DNA of 49,403 bases from Lachnospiraceae bacterium (GTDB taxonomy: Bacteria > Bacillota > Clostridia > Lachnospirales > Lachnospiraceae): the NCBI GenBank assembly GCA_017474455.1, contig JAFVHP010000038.1:1-49403 (forward strand), read 5' to 3'. Shown here one piece after another: positions 33,864 through 43,053 of this stretch. The notes beneath the pieces were generated by a model that worked only from the letters and a program-made list of their open reading frames with translations, did no database searches and was not told where the DNA came from. Numbering within the stretch: position 1 is the stretch's first letter; every line of letters begins with the position of its first letter. Both the position numbers and the translations under genes were made by a program.

Positions 33864-34995
33864 AAAAATCCTCAACTGCCTGCAGTACTTCGTCAGCCTG
33901 TGCCGACGTAAGATCGTAATACATCGGAAGGCGGACCAGCCTCTCGCTTAAGGAAGTCATATACCTGTCCTCTCCGTGAAACCGTCCGAACCTCCTGCTG
34001 GCCGGTGCCGAATGCAGCGGCACATAATGAAATACCGCCAGTATCCCTCTCTCTTTCAGGAATTCGATAAGAGCGGTCCGCTCTTCCAGGGATCCTGTGA
34101 TCATATAATACATATGCGCGTTATGGGTGCAGCCTTCAGGAACGATGGGCCGCCGGATCCTCCCCTTCTCCTCCAGACCTTTGAGCCCGTCATGGTAGCG
34201 TTCCCAGAGCATCTTACGCCTGTCGTTGATCATGTCCGCCTCTTCCAGCTGGGCCAGGAGGTAGGCGGCGTTCAGTTCGCTGGGCAGATAGGATGAGCCG
34301 TGGTCCATCCATGTGTATTTATCTACCTGCCCCCGGTAATACTGGCTGCGGTTGGTCCCTTTTTCCCTCAGTATTTCCGCTTTGACGCGGTCATCGGGAT
34401 CCCTGAAAAGGAAGGCCCCGCCCTCCCCGCAGCTGTAATTCTTGGTCTCATGGAAACTGAAGGCACCGTAATTGCCGATACTGCCGAGAGGCCTGCCTTT
34501 ATAGCTGCTCTTGACCGCCTGGGCGGCATCTTCGATCACCGTAAGGCCATGCTCTGCGGCGATCTGCATGATCGTATCCATCTCGCATGCGACCCCTGCG
34601 TAATGGACGACCGCGATCGCTTTGGTACGCTCCGTGATGGCCGCTTCAATGAGTTTTTCATCTATATTCAGGGTATCCGGACGGATGTCCGTAAATACCG
34701 GGACCGCTCCCCTTAAGACAAACGCATTTGCCGTTGAAACAAAGGTATAAGACGGCATGATGACCTCGTCACCGGCACCCACTTCACTCATGAGCGCAGC
34801 CATTTCCAACGCGTGCGTGCACGAAGTCGTAAGCAGGGCGCCCGCTGCCCCGGTCATTTTCACCAGTTCCTCCGTACACCTGGCTGTGAAGGGGCCGTCA
34901 CCGCAGATCTTGCGGTTGGTCTCGCACGCGGTCCTGATATAGTCAAGCTCTTTTCCCAGGAACGGGGGAATATTGAAGGGTATCCGGTAACTCAT
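33850..34995 (-). CDS. wecE: WecE/RffA-like dTDP-4-amino-4,6-dideoxygalactose transaminase
   Basis: A PLP-dependent DegT-family enzyme of 381 aa that converts dTDP-4-keto-6-deoxyglucose to dTDP-4-amino-4,6-dideoxygalactose with glutamate. IPFNIPPFLGKELDYI at the N-terminus, LTTSCTHALEMAALM, VIMPSYTFVSTANAFV, VIEDAAQAVKS and the PLP lysine K185 in FSFHETKNYSCGEGGA are typical of WecE. The C-terminal FHYVPLHSAPASRRFGRF also matches. dTDP-sugar genes RmlA and RmlB are not in the window, so the substrate would come from elsewhere. The gene overlaps both neighbours, which are large membrane proteins of unknown role. Confidence 0.92.
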   Translation of the reverse strand: MSYRIPFNIPPFLGKELDYIRTACETNRKICGDGPFTARCTEELVKMTGAAGALLTTSCTHALEMAALMSEVGAGDEVIMPSYTFVSTANAFVLRGAVPVFTDIRPDTLNIDEKLIEAAITERTKAIAVVHYAGVACEMDTIMQIAAEHGLTVIEDAAQAVKSSYKGRPLGSIGNYGAFSFHETKNYSCGEGGAFLFRDPDDRVKAEILREKGTNRSQYYRGQVDKYTWMDHGSSYLPSELNAAYLLAQLEEADMINDRRKMLWERYHDGLKGLEEKGRIRRPIVPEGCTHNAHMYYMITGSLEERTALIEFLKERGILAVFHYVPLHSAPASRRFGRFHGEDRYMTSLSERLVRLPMYYDLTSAQADEVLQAVEDFYAEN

Positions 34996-36830
34996 TTGCT
35001 CCCTGCCTTTCTGACTACATAAAGCTCATTTTCATATACGGTATTGTAACCGTATCTGTCCATATATTCACACAGCGCTGTCAGCTTCTTCCTGCCGGCA
35101 CCGCCTGCCGCGATATCCTGTTCCTCATCCCGGGCCGTTATAATAAGCGGCATTTGTGTGAGCGCGTTCAACTCATCCGTGAAAGCGGCCGCAGGATAAG
35201 AATCCAGATCAGGCCACAGATTGGAGAGCGCCGGTTCAAGTTCGCAGTAGTAGATGATCCCCGGGATATCCCCGAACGCCAGGACTTTTCCGGACAGCGC
35301 GTCCGTATTGTCCTCCGCGTGCAGCCATTCATAGAGTCCGTCCAGGGCTTCGCCGTTTACCGGTACCGTCCGCATTCCTGCTGCAGGGCCCGCGTTGCTG
35401 ACTGTATAAGACCTTTTTGTCCCGTCCGTACCGTCTTCAAAGGCAAAATGCACGTGGAACAGCGAAGACTGGACGACCAGCATGACCAGCATGCACGAGA
35501 ACAGGCCGAAAAGGACGAATGTATCCGGCCTGTGGTGATACCGTCTCCATATCCTCCTGAAGAACCACAGTGTCACGGGTGCGGCCACCATAAGATTGCC
35601 GATGACGGGGAAGGTATAGTTGTTCGAACCCAGGGGCAGTATGAATATCAGGACCAGTTCCATTACAGCCAGGAACTTCTCTTCATGCTGGGCATCCCAG
35701 ATCCCGACCAGCATCCAGAACGCGAATGTCGCAGCAGCCATAATGAATATCATCGCCCACTGGAAGAAACACCAGTAATCCGTATATACCGTCGTAAACA
35801 TTCCCTGCCCGTAATACAGCCTGAACATTACGCAGACCGCCGCGAGATAGAGAACAGCGTGCACGGCGTACTGCCTCTTTCCCCTGTTCAGCAGTTCGAA
35901 AAGGGGAAATCTGTACAGGAAGAACCCGCATATGAGCAGTGGAATCAGCCAGAGAAGATAGATCAGCGTAGTGCCGTATGCGTCTGCCGTTGACGCGAGC
36001 ATCGCGCCGAAAGTATAGGAAGACGCCTCTTTGCCCATCCCGGCAAGGGACATCATCATGGAAAAATACTGTGACGGACTGTACATGACGCTGACCAGCA
36101 CCAGTCCCGCAAAAGCCCCCGCTGCAAAGCCGGCAAGGCATAACAGCACAGTATCGCGGATCGAACGGCAGACCGCTTTTGCCAGTTCTCCTGCGTCTTC
36201 TGATCCGGATGATGGAACATTCTCATTGAAAGCCTGCCTGCCCGCGTAAGCGGCATGATAACAGACAGGAATGATCAGCAGTACATGAATAAGGTTGGAA
36301 AACCTGACGAAAACATTCAGGCCCAGGCAGATGCCTGCCAGCACATACCATCTTCTCTGCTTTCTGTGATCCGATACCGCCATAAAAAGGAACAGACAGC
36401 CGAAAGTCAGGAGCACGAAGGTCAGCGTATTATACAGGATCACTGTCGGGCACCAGATCATGCTTTCCGCCATCCACTCCCCGATAAACAGCATCCATCC
36501 CGGTATCAGCCTGTGCAGGACTATGTATGTGACGATGGCTGTTATACTGACCAGCAGGGCTGTCTTGATATTCATGGCCGGAAGCAGCGCACCGAACGGA
36601 AGCTTCGCCAGCAGCGCGCCGGTACAGTTGGCCAGATAAGTGGCAAACAGCCAGGTGCTGCCCTCCCCTGCCCGGAAAAGGTGCAGATAGTTGCCGAGGG
36701 CATAGGACGGATCTGTCACGGACACCCCCTGGAAACAGCCGGCCAGCGGCCATATGAACAGCAGCACCGGAAAGAGCGTTTTCTCCAGCGGCGCCTGCAG
36801 CCATTTGACTTTCCGGATCAGCCCGTTCAT
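34992..36830 (-). CDS. Large multi-span membrane protein of unknown function
   Basis: A 612-aa protein with about 12 membrane segments and a C-terminal soluble part of about 120 residues. The first external loop has QGVSVTDPSYALGNYLHLF near residue 35, with an Asp in the place used by GT-C enzymes. It resembles the 32043-33863 product in size and layout (membrane core, soluble C-terminal part), but I see no close sequence similarity by eye. A GT-C glycosyltransferase is a fair guess from position and topology. It starts at ATG 36830, overlapping the acyltransferase gene by four bases, and ends four bases into wecE. Confidence 0.68.
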   Translation of the reverse strand: MNGLIRKVKWLQAPLEKTLFPVLLFIWPLAGCFQGVSVTDPSYALGNYLHLFRAGEGSTWLFATYLANCTGALLAKLPFGALLPAMNIKTALLVSITAIVTYIVLHRLIPGWMLFIGEWMAESMIWCPTVILYNTLTFVLLTFGCLFLFMAVSDHRKQRRWYVLAGICLGLNVFVRFSNLIHVLLIIPVCYHAAYAGRQAFNENVPSSGSEDAGELAKAVCRSIRDTVLLCLAGFAAGAFAGLVLVSVMYSPSQYFSMMMSLAGMGKEASSYTFGAMLASTADAYGTTLIYLLWLIPLLICGFFLYRFPLFELLNRGKRQYAVHAVLYLAAVCVMFRLYYGQGMFTTVYTDYWCFFQWAMIFIMAAATFAFWMLVGIWDAQHEEKFLAVMELVLIFILPLGSNNYTFPVIGNLMVAAPVTLWFFRRIWRRYHHRPDTFVLFGLFSCMLVMLVVQSSLFHVHFAFEDGTDGTKRSYTVSNAGPAAGMRTVPVNGEALDGLYEWLHAEDNTDALSGKVLAFGDIPGIIYYCELEPALSNLWPDLDSYPAAAFTDELNALTQMPLIITARDEEQDIAAGGAGRKKLTALCEYMDRYGYNTVYENELYVVRKAGSK

Positions 36831-37960
36831 GCTCTGCCACCTCCGTTATTGCCTGCCTGCCGTATTTTTACATGAAATACCCGGCAGCACAGGAAATGGA
36901 TCCCGTTAAACAGCAGGATCCTTATCTTATCGACAGCTATACTGACGACAAAAACGAACAGGCACATTATCAGTCCGTGCAGGATAAAAAACAGACTCTC
37001 CGGCGCCGTCCCGAATATTCCCGTCAGATAATAAGCCCAGCTGTCGATCAGGTCGATATGGCCGTGGATCAGATAGACAGCCAGCGCCGAGGAAGATACG
37101 AACGTGACTGCTTTTTTCGCCTTATCCGGTATACGTGACAGGTCAAGATGCATAAAGACCGCGAAAAACCCGAGTGAAGAAAGATAAACGGGCAGGAAAT
37201 TATAGTGGTTCGGTATCGTGATGGGATGATTCATCCCGCCGTGGCTTAAGGAGACCAGTTTGATGAGGACTGTCAGCAGCAGGGAAAATGCCGCCATAAG
37301 CAGGTAGACCAGGGTTCCTTTCTTTCTGGCGGAAAGAAACGGAATACCGTGCAGGGCAATATACGCGCCTGTCAGGTACAGCACGATGAACCAGCCGAAA
37401 TCATAGCCGTACCGGTCAAAAGAAAGCAGCAACGGGCAGACGCTCTTGACCAGACTGAACGGTATAAGCAGACCGAATAGCGCATTCCGGAGCGCTTTTC
37501 CACTAAGGCTTTTGACTGCGGCATTCAAAACGGGAATGAAAAGATACATGACCGCGTACGCTGTCATGAACCAGTAATTGCCGCTCATGACAGGCAGAAA
37601 ATAATAGCGCAGATCATAGACGGAATCTCCTATGACCGGCTGCCCGGCGAGTTTCAGCACAAAAGGGACAAGCAAGGCGTAGAACAGGATCTCCAGTTCC
37701 AGCCTGACCAGCCTCTTTGGCTTAAAGTCCTGACGGCAAAGGTAGTATCCGGACAGCAGCACAAAGGCATTCACGCATACGATGCACAGCATCTCAATGG
37801 CAGTGCCCGCGATGTGCACGGAATCCAGCGGCGCATAAACACTGATGAGCCTGTCCGTGCTGTTCAGATAATGGAGCATGACCACCATGAACATGCAGAC
37901 GATACGCATCAGTTCAAAAGAAATATTCCTGTTTTCCCTTTTATGACCAGCTTCGCCCAT
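36827..37960 (-). CDS. Acyltransferase family 3 (OafA/WecH-like) membrane protein
   Basis: A 377-aa integral membrane O-acyltransferase with about ten segments. NISFELMRIVCMFMVVMLHYL at residues 12-32 holds the family's conserved Arg and His pair. A C-terminal HGHIDLIDSWAYYLTGI segment also fits. Such proteins move acetyl or other acyl groups to sugars on membrane-bound glycans. The gene lies 11 bases after the ABC transporter and overlaps the next by four bases. It probably O-acetylates the glycan made here; the acceptor is unknown. Confidence 0.88.
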   Translation of the reverse strand: MGEAGHKRENRNISFELMRIVCMFMVVMLHYLNSTDRLISVYAPLDSVHIAGTAIEMLCIVCVNAFVLLSGYYLCRQDFKPKRLVRLELEILFYALLVPFVLKLAGQPVIGDSVYDLRYYFLPVMSGNYWFMTAYAVMYLFIPVLNAAVKSLSGKALRNALFGLLIPFSLVKSVCPLLLSFDRYGYDFGWFIVLYLTGAYIALHGIPFLSARKKGTLVYLLMAAFSLLLTVLIKLVSLSHGGMNHPITIPNHYNFLPVYLSSLGFFAVFMHLDLSRIPDKAKKAVTFVSSSALAVYLIHGHIDLIDSWAYYLTGIFGTAPESLFFILHGLIMCLFVFVVSIAVDKIRILLFNGIHFLCCRVFHVKIRQAGNNGGGRA

Positions 37961-37971
37961 TTATACCTGCG

Positions 37972-39735
37972 TTACCTTTCCCGCGTTATCTTCTCATTTT
38001 CAACTCTGTAGATCAGGTCGCATTTTTCGATCGTCTGCAGTCTGTGGGCAATGATGATCAGTGTCTTTCTGCCGTGCAGATGATTGATGGAATCCATAAT
38101 AGCCTTCTCTGTCTCATTGTCCAGCGCGGAAGTGGCTTCATCCAGGACGAGCACTTCCGGATCTTCATACAGCGCCCTGGCAATGCCTATCCTCTGCCGC
38201 TGGCCTCCTGAGAGCCTGATGCCGCGTTCGCCTATCCCTGTATCCAGACCTTCGGGAAGTGTGCGGACATGCGCGTCCAGCTGCGCTTCTTTCAGCGCGT
38301 ACCATACTTTTTCATCGTCTATCTCATCATCCGGCACGCCGAAAGCGACGTTTTTGCGTATCGTGGAATCCAGCATGAATATTGTCTGCGGAATATAGCC
38401 GATGTTATTCAGGAAAGCCCTGCTGTTTTCGTCACTAACAGGTACACCGTCAGCCAGGATACGTCCTTTATCGGGCGTAAGAAGGCCCAGCATGATGTCG
38501 ACCGCCGTCGTTTTTCCTGCCCCGCTCGTTCCGACGATACCGGTACTTTTACCGACCGGTATGACCATGCCGGCGTCCGTGAGCACCGGAGACGGTGCCC
38601 CCGGATACTGGAAGGATATGCCGTCCAGCACGATCTCTTTCTTCAGATCCATCTTTTCACGTACTGTCCCCGCCCCGGAAATGTCATCAGGCATTTCATA
38701 GGAAACGCTGGCGTCATTGATCTCCTGCTGCAGGTTCTCGCTGACATTGTCCAGGAAAGGTTCAAAATAGGAAACATTCGTCAGGTAGTTGTTGATGCGG
38801 TTGGCAGAAGGCAGAAGCCTTGCCGCGGCAGCCGCGAAAACAGACAGCTGCGATACCAGGGACGCCGGATCTTTGCCGGACGCGATCACGATCAGCATAT
38901 ATCCGACCAGGCCGCATATGCATACCGTCTCGATCAGGAGCCTGGGCGTCTGGCTGAACAGGGTATACTTCTGGACGGCGTTTACATAACCGTCGCCGCA
39001 TTTGGAATAGGAATCGATGAAGTAGTTCTCCTTGCCCGCTATCTTGATCTCCTTGATCGCCATTACGGATTCCTGTATCCACTTGAAAAGGCCGGTGTAG
39101 TAATTCTGGTTGTCTGTACCGGCTTTTTTCATGACCGGTTTGATCAGGGTCTTGATGACAAGAAGGACAAGCACCAGAAGGCCTGCGATAAACAGGATCA
39201 TTCCGGAGTCCACCATGAGCAGGATAATGACCAGGCACGCAAAAACGATCACTTCGCTGGCCAGCTGCAAAAGGGTCAGGATCAGCGCGAAAACATTGTT
39301 GATATCGGATGTGATATTTCTCTGGATCACGGCCGTGTCGGCGCCCAGATAATAGGAATAAGGCCTGCGCATGAAATTGATCATCATACGCCTGCTGGTG
39401 GCGAACTGGTTCGTATAGATGAACTTCAGCATGACCACATTTTCAAAATACAGATATATATTCTTGAGGATAAAAACGACGATCAGGGCGACCAGCATGA
39501 TCACCGTGAACTGCCTGATGCTGCCGGCGCCAAGGAGACTGTACAGGTCCCCCATATGGAATTTGTTCGTACTGATGGCCTGTTCGTCCGTGACAGCAGT
39601 GATGACAGGCACTATAAGCGCGATGCCGAGTGTTTCCAGGAGTGCTCCGAAGAGCATCATCAATATGATCAGAAAAGTCTGAAGCTTCTGCTTTGCCGAA
39701 AGCAGAAGGCCGATCCTTTTAATCGTTCTTAACAT
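37972..39735 (-). CDS. PglK-like ABC transporter (fused permease and ATPase)
   Basis: A 587-aa half-transporter. Six membrane segments occupy residues 20-310 and the ATPase domain starts near 365. Walker A GTSGAGKTT is at 402-410, the signature LSGGQRQRIGIARAL follows, and Walker B VLVLDEATSALD comes next. In length and layout it resembles PglK, which flips undecaprenyl-diphosphate-linked oligosaccharide. Context supports that job: PglF-, PglE- and PglC-like genes lie downstream in the same train. A multidrug or lipid export role cannot be excluded from sequence alone. The ribosome-binding site is weak. With the Wzx-like protein at 3593-5155 it makes two flippases in one operon. Confidence 0.87.
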   Translation of the reverse strand: MLRTIKRIGLLLSAKQKLQTFLIILMMLFGALLETLGIALIVPVITAVTDEQAISTNKFHMGDLYSLLGAGSIRQFTVIMLVALIVVFILKNIYLYFENVVMLKFIYTNQFATSRRMMINFMRRPYSYYLGADTAVIQRNITSDINNVFALILTLLQLASEVIVFACLVIILLMVDSGMILFIAGLLVLVLLVIKTLIKPVMKKAGTDNQNYYTGLFKWIQESVMAIKEIKIAGKENYFIDSYSKCGDGYVNAVQKYTLFSQTPRLLIETVCICGLVGYMLIVIASGKDPASLVSQLSVFAAAAARLLPSANRINNYLTNVSYFEPFLDNVSENLQQEINDASVSYEMPDDISGAGTVREKMDLKKEIVLDGISFQYPGAPSPVLTDAGMVIPVGKSTGIVGTSGAGKTTAVDIMLGLLTPDKGRILADGVPVSDENSRAFLNNIGYIPQTIFMLDSTIRKNVAFGVPDDEIDDEKVWYALKEAQLDAHVRTLPEGLDTGIGERGIRLSGGQRQRIGIARALYEDPEVLVLDEATSALDNETEKAIMDSINHLHGRKTLIIIAHRLQTIEKCDLIYRVENEKITRER

Positions 39736-39756
39736 ATCAGAATTCTACCACGTTCT

Positions 39757-40785
39757 TTAAGAAAAGTATTCTTTTGCAATCACACCGGCGATCCTTACGG
39801 CACCCATGCCGTCGTTTAAGTCCTTAAGACGCACGGACCAGCGGGCCAGATCTTCCGGTTCCATGGACGCACAGACGGCAAAGGCATCAGCCAGCCCTTT
39901 CTTAAAACCGCTCTTTAGTCTCGCATCGCCGGCATAAAGCGTAAGGCGCCTGTCCGTAAAAGCCATGCTGTTCCTTATCTGGTTATCCGCCAGGACATAC
40001 GTGATGACTGGTACGCCCATTGCGCACAGTTCCCAGAGAGTCGAACCTGCTGCCGAGACAGCCAGGTCGCACTTTGCCATAAGCCCGGCCATATCCTCTG
40101 TATTCTGTATGACACTGACCCCTGGCAGCGCTGCCGCCTTTTCCCTGAGCTCTTCCGCCGCCGGATGAAATGCGCCCAGGAGCAGGATATACTCCGGGAC
40201 TTCCCTTCCTTCAGCTTCGAAGATCCGGCTTAACTCCGGCACCATTTCCAGCATCATATCGCCTGCCCGGACCGGGTCAGTCCCTCCCGTGGAAAGAAGG
40301 ATATTCTTTATATGGCTGCCGTCAGCGAAGCGTTCCGCGCTTTCCTTTCGCTGCCTGAACGCGGGCCGCAGAGGCACATACCGGCTGCCCAGGAGGAGCT
40401 TTTCCCCGTCCGTATATACGTCTGTATACGGCATTTCCTGCGCATAAATATTGTAGTTGATGATCATATCTGCCGGATAACGGTATGGCAGGGTGTCGTC
40501 CATGCATATGAGCTTTGTCATCTTCGCCAGCCCGGCCATCGCGCCATAAGATGTCAGGTAGCTGTCCAGCAGTACCGCACCGTAGGGTGCGGCGTCATGC
40601 CCTTCTTCCAGCCAGCTGTCGGCGCCGTTTTCGCCCAGCAGCACCAGTTCGGACAGGACACCTGCCTGTTCCAGTTCACCGGCTATCGTCCTGCACCGCA
40701 TCATATGGCCGCTGCCGGCCTTTTTTCCTGCATCCGCCAGGATCAGCAGCTTCTTTTTACTGCCGTTTCCGTTTCCAGCGGTCAT
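39757..40785 (-). CDS. pseG: PseG, UDP-2,4-diacetamido-2,4,6-trideoxy-L-altrose hydrolase
   Basis: Removes UDP from UDP-2,4-diacetamido-2,4,6-trideoxy-L-altrose to free the sugar that PseI uses. The 342-aa protein has a GT-B-like fold. The N-terminal LLILADAGKKAGSGHMMRC includes the catalytic His (H27) in the GxGHxxR pattern. CMDDTLPYRYPADMIINYNI, LLLGSRYVPLRPAF and the C-terminal LAVSAAGSTLWELCAMGVP are typical. It begins at ATG 40785, overlapping by four bases the stop of the frame-corrected patatin gene. It lies about 19 kb upstream of pseF and pseI, so the pseudaminic genes are split across the operon. Confidence 0.92.
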   Translation of the reverse strand: MTAGNGNGSKKKLLILADAGKKAGSGHMMRCRTIAGELEQAGVLSELVLLGENGADSWLEEGHDAAPYGAVLLDSYLTSYGAMAGLAKMTKLICMDDTLPYRYPADMIINYNIYAQEMPYTDVYTDGEKLLLGSRYVPLRPAFRQRKESAERFADGSHIKNILLSTGGTDPVRAGDMMLEMVPELSRIFEAEGREVPEYILLLGAFHPAAEELREKAAALPGVSVIQNTEDMAGLMAKCDLAVSAAGSTLWELCAMGVPVITYVLADNQIRNSMAFTDRRLTLYAGDARLKSGFKKGLADAFAVCASMEPEDLARWSVRLKDLNDGMGAVRIAGVIAKEYFS

Positions 40786-40931
40786 ACAAAACTCTCCAGT
40801 CTCTTCGCATGTTCAAGGCCCTGTCTGTACAGATCCTCCAGAGCGGAAAAATCCTTCGTCAGCGTCTTGAGTCTGCCGGTGTCATCGGGAGAAAGTATCA
40901 GGAGCTTTCCTTCCTTTTCAAGCTCTTTTGC
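40782..40931 (-). pseudogene. Frameshifted C-terminal tail of the patatin-like protein
   Basis: The patatin frame stops at TGA 40920-40918. A second frame from about 40931 encodes 49 residues (KELEKEGKLLILSPDD, then a helical end) and stops at TGA 40784-40782, exactly overlapping pseG's ATG as ATGA. The patatin proteins I know of this type end in a similar LxxLxPDD segment. Removing one G from the GGG at 40931-40933 rejoins the frames into about 278 aa, a normal length for the family. Confidence 0.74.
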
Positions 40932-41619
40932 CCTTTACAGCCCTGTTGTAAACCTGTGCTCTTTCCATCAATGCTTTTTTTGCCGCCGGATAACGGTTTC
41001 CCATCAGGTATTTTGCCATGCGGATATCCGGTGCGGCTTCCCTGACAAAGTCCCTGGTCTTTGTCAGGACCAGCACGACTTTGTCGCAGCCGTATTCAAA
41101 AGCCTTTTCAAAAGGCACGGCATCGCTTAACCCGCCATCGTAATACGGGACCTTACCGATCATATACGGCCGGTTGACGACAGGTACACAGCAGGACGCG
41201 CAGATCGCTTCATAATGGTCCTGCGACATATCGTGTACCTTATCGAAATAGACAGCCTCCCCTGTCAGGGCATCGGTCGCCACGATCTTCAGGGGCGCCG
41301 GATCTCTTAACATGGCTTCATAATCGAGAGGATATTCACCGCCCGCATTGGACAAAGTCCCGTAAATATAGTCGAGATTGATAAAGTTGCGGTCCTTAAA
41401 AAACCTCCCCGGTCCCATGTATTCACTTCGTGCGGCATATTCGGTGTAATAAACATAATTCCTGCCGCGCTGCTTTGCCTGCAGGGAGCACATATTGGCG
41501 GCGCCGGCCGACACGCCTATGCAGTAATCGAAATGAATGCCCTGATCGATACAATAGTCAAATATACCGGCACCGTATATTCCGCGGAGCCCTCCGCCTA
41601 CATCCACTACTCCGGTCAT
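40918..41619 (-). CDS. Patatin-like phospholipase/acyl hydrolase (3' frameshift)
   Basis: Serine lipid hydrolase with a Ser-Asp dyad. The 233-aa frame has the oxyanion motif GGGLRG (8-13), the nucleophile S37 in GVSAGA, and the acid D161 in YYDGGLSDAVP. No signal peptide, so it is probably cytoplasmic, at the membrane inner face. It starts in an ATGA overlap with the SCIFF maturase gene. As read it stops early by frameshift; catalytic residues are all before the break, so a shortened enzyme could still fold. Being between a peptide maturase and pseG is unusual; possible substrates are phospholipids or acylated intermediates, but this is not shown. Confidence 0.86.
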   Translation of the reverse strand: MTGVVDVGGGLRGIYGAGIFDYCIDQGIHFDYCIGVSAGAANMCSLQAKQRGRNYVYYTEYAARSEYMGPGRFFKDRNFINLDYIYGTLSNAGGEYPLDYEAMLRDPAPLKIVATDALTGEAVYFDKVHDMSQDHYEAICASCCVPVVNRPYMIGKVPYYDGGLSDAVPFEKAFEYGCDKVVLVLTKTRDFVREAAPDIRMAKYLMGNRYPAAKKALMERAQVYNRAVKGKRA

Positions 41620-43022
41620 AATGCCGTATTGCCTCCGGAGGCGGTTTCATCATCATGCATGGCTGCCACCTGCATCATCACTGCGCATTCGATCCGTTTT
41701 TTGAACAGTTCACACCCGGCTTTGTATACGCCGGTGACCGAACCGCTGGCGTGATACGCATTCGCGCTGCATCCCCCGGCACAATAGAGCCTGGCAAAAC
41801 AGTCATTGCATTCTGTCCTGGAATAAACATTGCAGTATCTGAAAGTGTCCTGTACTTCCGTATTGGTGACACCGCTGTACACATCCCCCAGCTTAAATGC
41901 CGGATCGGATACGAACTGGTGACACGGGTACAGGTCGCCGCCTGCGGTGACCGCCATGTACTCGGTCCCCGAACCGCAGCCGGTGATACGTTTGTAGATG
42001 CACGGGCCCTCCGAAAGGTCCAGCATATAGTGATAAAAAGTGATCGGCCTGCCGTCCCTGCGGCGCCTGATCATATCTTTCGCAAGGATCTCGTACTGCT
42101 CCTTTACCGTTTCTATGTCTTTATCTGTAAGGGCGCACGGGTCATCCGGAGAAGTCACCACCGGTTCCATCGAAAGCTCCGTAAAGCCCAGGTCATCGGC
42201 CATGTGGAAGATATCTTCGGTAAAGTCCGGATTGAAATGCGTGAAGGTCCCGCGCATATAATAACCGCGGCCGCCTCTTTTTTTCACAAATTCCCTGAAT
42301 TTCGGTACGATCACATCATAACTGCCCGCCCCGCCCCTGGTGACGCGGAACCGGTCATTGACTTCTTTCCTGCCGTCAAGGGAAAGGACTACGTTGTGAC
42401 ACTCCCTGTTGGCCCATTCGATCACTTCGTCGTTCACCCCGACACCGTTTGTGGTCAGGGTGAAACGGAAGTTCTTGTTATGCTCTTTTTCGATACTGCG
42501 CGCGTATTCCACGATCTTTTTGCAGACTTCGAAATTCATCAGCGGTTCGCCGCCGAAAAAGTCCACTTCCAGGTTTTTCCTCATGCCGGAGTTTTCGACC
42601 AGGAAATCGATCGCCCTTTTGCCTGTTTCAAAGCTCATCAGGAGCGGCCCTTCTTCATGGCCGAAGCCTCCCTGGGAGGCAAAGCAATAAGAGCAGTTCA
42701 GGTTGCATGTATGCGCCACAAGAAGGCAGAGAGCCTTGATCACACTCTTTCTGCGCTTTAAGTCAAAGTTAATGCCGTCATAAATATCTTCCGAGAACAG
42801 TTTCCCGGCTTCCTTAAGCTCGTCGATATCATCCAGGCAGTCCGTTATATCCGCGGGGTCCGCGTCAAAAGATACGGCCAGCTCTTTTGCCGCCCTTTCG
42901 CGGTCCATCCCGCCATCCAGAAGCCTTATCGCCTCATAGGCAAGATCGTCGACCTCGTGTACACTGCCGCTGTTCACATCAAGAACGATATTATAGCCGT
43001 TCAGTTTGTACTGATGGATCAT
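41616..43022 (-). CDS. scfB: SCIFF peptide maturase, radical SAM/SPASM thioether-forming enzyme
   Basis: Radical SAM enzyme that forms thioether cross-links in the SCIFF peptide. The 468-aa protein starts with a peptide-binding region (residues 1-90, RRE-like), then the radical SAM cluster motif C106-x3-C110-x2-C113 (CNLNCSYC). The C-terminal SPASM region has CGSGTEYMAVTAGGDLYPCH and the cysteine-rich CNDCFARLYCAGGCSANAYH for auxiliary iron-sulfur clusters. It follows the SCIFF peptide gene by 85 bases that contain a hairpin. ATG 43022 has AGGGACAAAA upstream. In Clostridia this pair is strongly conserved; here it leads straight into glycan genes. Confidence 0.95.
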   Translation of the reverse strand: MIHQYKLNGYNIVLDVNSGSVHEVDDLAYEAIRLLDGGMDRERAAKELAVSFDADPADITDCLDDIDELKEAGKLFSEDIYDGINFDLKRRKSVIKALCLLVAHTCNLNCSYCFASQGGFGHEEGPLLMSFETGKRAIDFLVENSGMRKNLEVDFFGGEPLMNFEVCKKIVEYARSIEKEHNKNFRFTLTTNGVGVNDEVIEWANRECHNVVLSLDGRKEVNDRFRVTRGGAGSYDVIVPKFREFVKKRGGRGYYMRGTFTHFNPDFTEDIFHMADDLGFTELSMEPVVTSPDDPCALTDKDIETVKEQYEILAKDMIRRRRDGRPITFYHYMLDLSEGPCIYKRITGCGSGTEYMAVTAGGDLYPCHQFVSDPAFKLGDVYSGVTNTEVQDTFRYCNVYSRTECNDCFARLYCAGGCSANAYHASGSVTGVYKAGCELFKKRIECAVMMQVAAMHDDETASGGNTAL

Positions 43023-43053
43023 TTTTGTCCCTGTTTATTCCTATACATAAATA

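Noticed and set aside
38269-39732. Long plus-strand open frame of 487 codons opposite the ABC transporter
   Set aside because: The opposite strand encodes a clear ABC transporter; the plus-strand frame has no domain, is rich in His, Asp, Gln and Arg as mirror frames are, and has no ribosome-binding site.
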